Source of the DNA: CAYSLC01 sp964431545
GTDB lineage: Bacteria > Desulfobacterota > Desulfobacteria > Desulfobacterales > JAABSP01
Direction of reading: 5' to 3'
Length of the DNA: 5,981 bases
NCBI GenBank assembly: GCA_964431545.1
Contig: CAYSLC010000288.1
Location: forward strand, 1 to 5,981
The position numbers and the translations under genes are program-made. Below, piece after piece: positions 5,967-5,981 of the stretch. Within the stretch, counting starts at the first letter, position 1, and each line of letters opens with the position of its first letter. Below the pieces are notes generated by a model. The model made no database searches, was not told the origin of the DNA, and saw only the letters and a program-made list of their open reading frames with translations.

Positions 5967-5981
5967 ATGAGTCGGAAAAAC
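5967..5981 (+). CDS. Start of an unidentified gene (5' end only)
   Basis: Only the first five codons are present, reading MSRKN, behind the strong AAAGGAG site. The product cannot be identified from five residues. In some deltaproteobacteria a bactofilin gene follows parAB, which would fit the position and a short polar N-terminus, but this is a guess from context and not from sequence. Confidence 0.7.

Overview
The window reads as a GC-rich bacterial chromosome fragment. It carries a chromosomal-type parA-parB pair on the + strand and, upstream and divergent from it, a three-gene set on the - strand. The combination of a long KamA-family radical SAM protein, a secreted PQQ-like propeller protein ending in a CFIGTA motif, and a Soj/Spo0J-type ParAB pair suggests a Desulfobacterota (deltaproteobacterial) relative. 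That assignment is inference from gene style, not from a marker gene.

Layout. Positions 22-60 look like residual Nextera library adapter, not genome, so the first 55-60 bases should not be interpreted biologically. From about 56 to 1155 (- strand) lies the N-terminal part of a KamA-family radical SAM protein, cut off at the contig end just after its iron-sulfur motif. Positions 1156-1264 form a short gap with an imperfect stem-loop. A 12-helix MFS transporter (1265-2500, -) overlaps by 11 bp the end of an exported eight-repeat PQQ-like beta-propeller protein with a PKD-type domain (2490-3926, -). A 179-bp divergent intergenic region (3927-4105) holds an AT-rich patch, a plausible sigma-70 promoter for the - strand genes, and a terminator-like hairpin inside their leader. 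Then come parA (4106-4876, +) and parB (4893-5834, +), separated by 16 bp. After a 132-bp gap, a well-supported start codon opens another + strand gene (5967 onward) that runs off the window.

How the genes relate. ParA and ParB form the standard segregation ATPase and CTP-dependent parS-binding clamp, and their key motifs are intact. The propeller protein and the MFS transporter are translationally overlapped and almost certainly co-transcribed. The KamA-like gene lies 109 bp further downstream in the same direction and may share the transcript. No shared pathway among these three is evident from sequence.

I see no RNA gene, CRISPR array, insertion sequence or convincing parS site. Nothing here forces the idea of a new system. 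The items most worth a second look are the adapter artefact, the long N-terminal extension and unusual cluster motif of the KamA-like protein, the very short CFI-type tail of the propeller protein, and the terminator-like leader hairpin.
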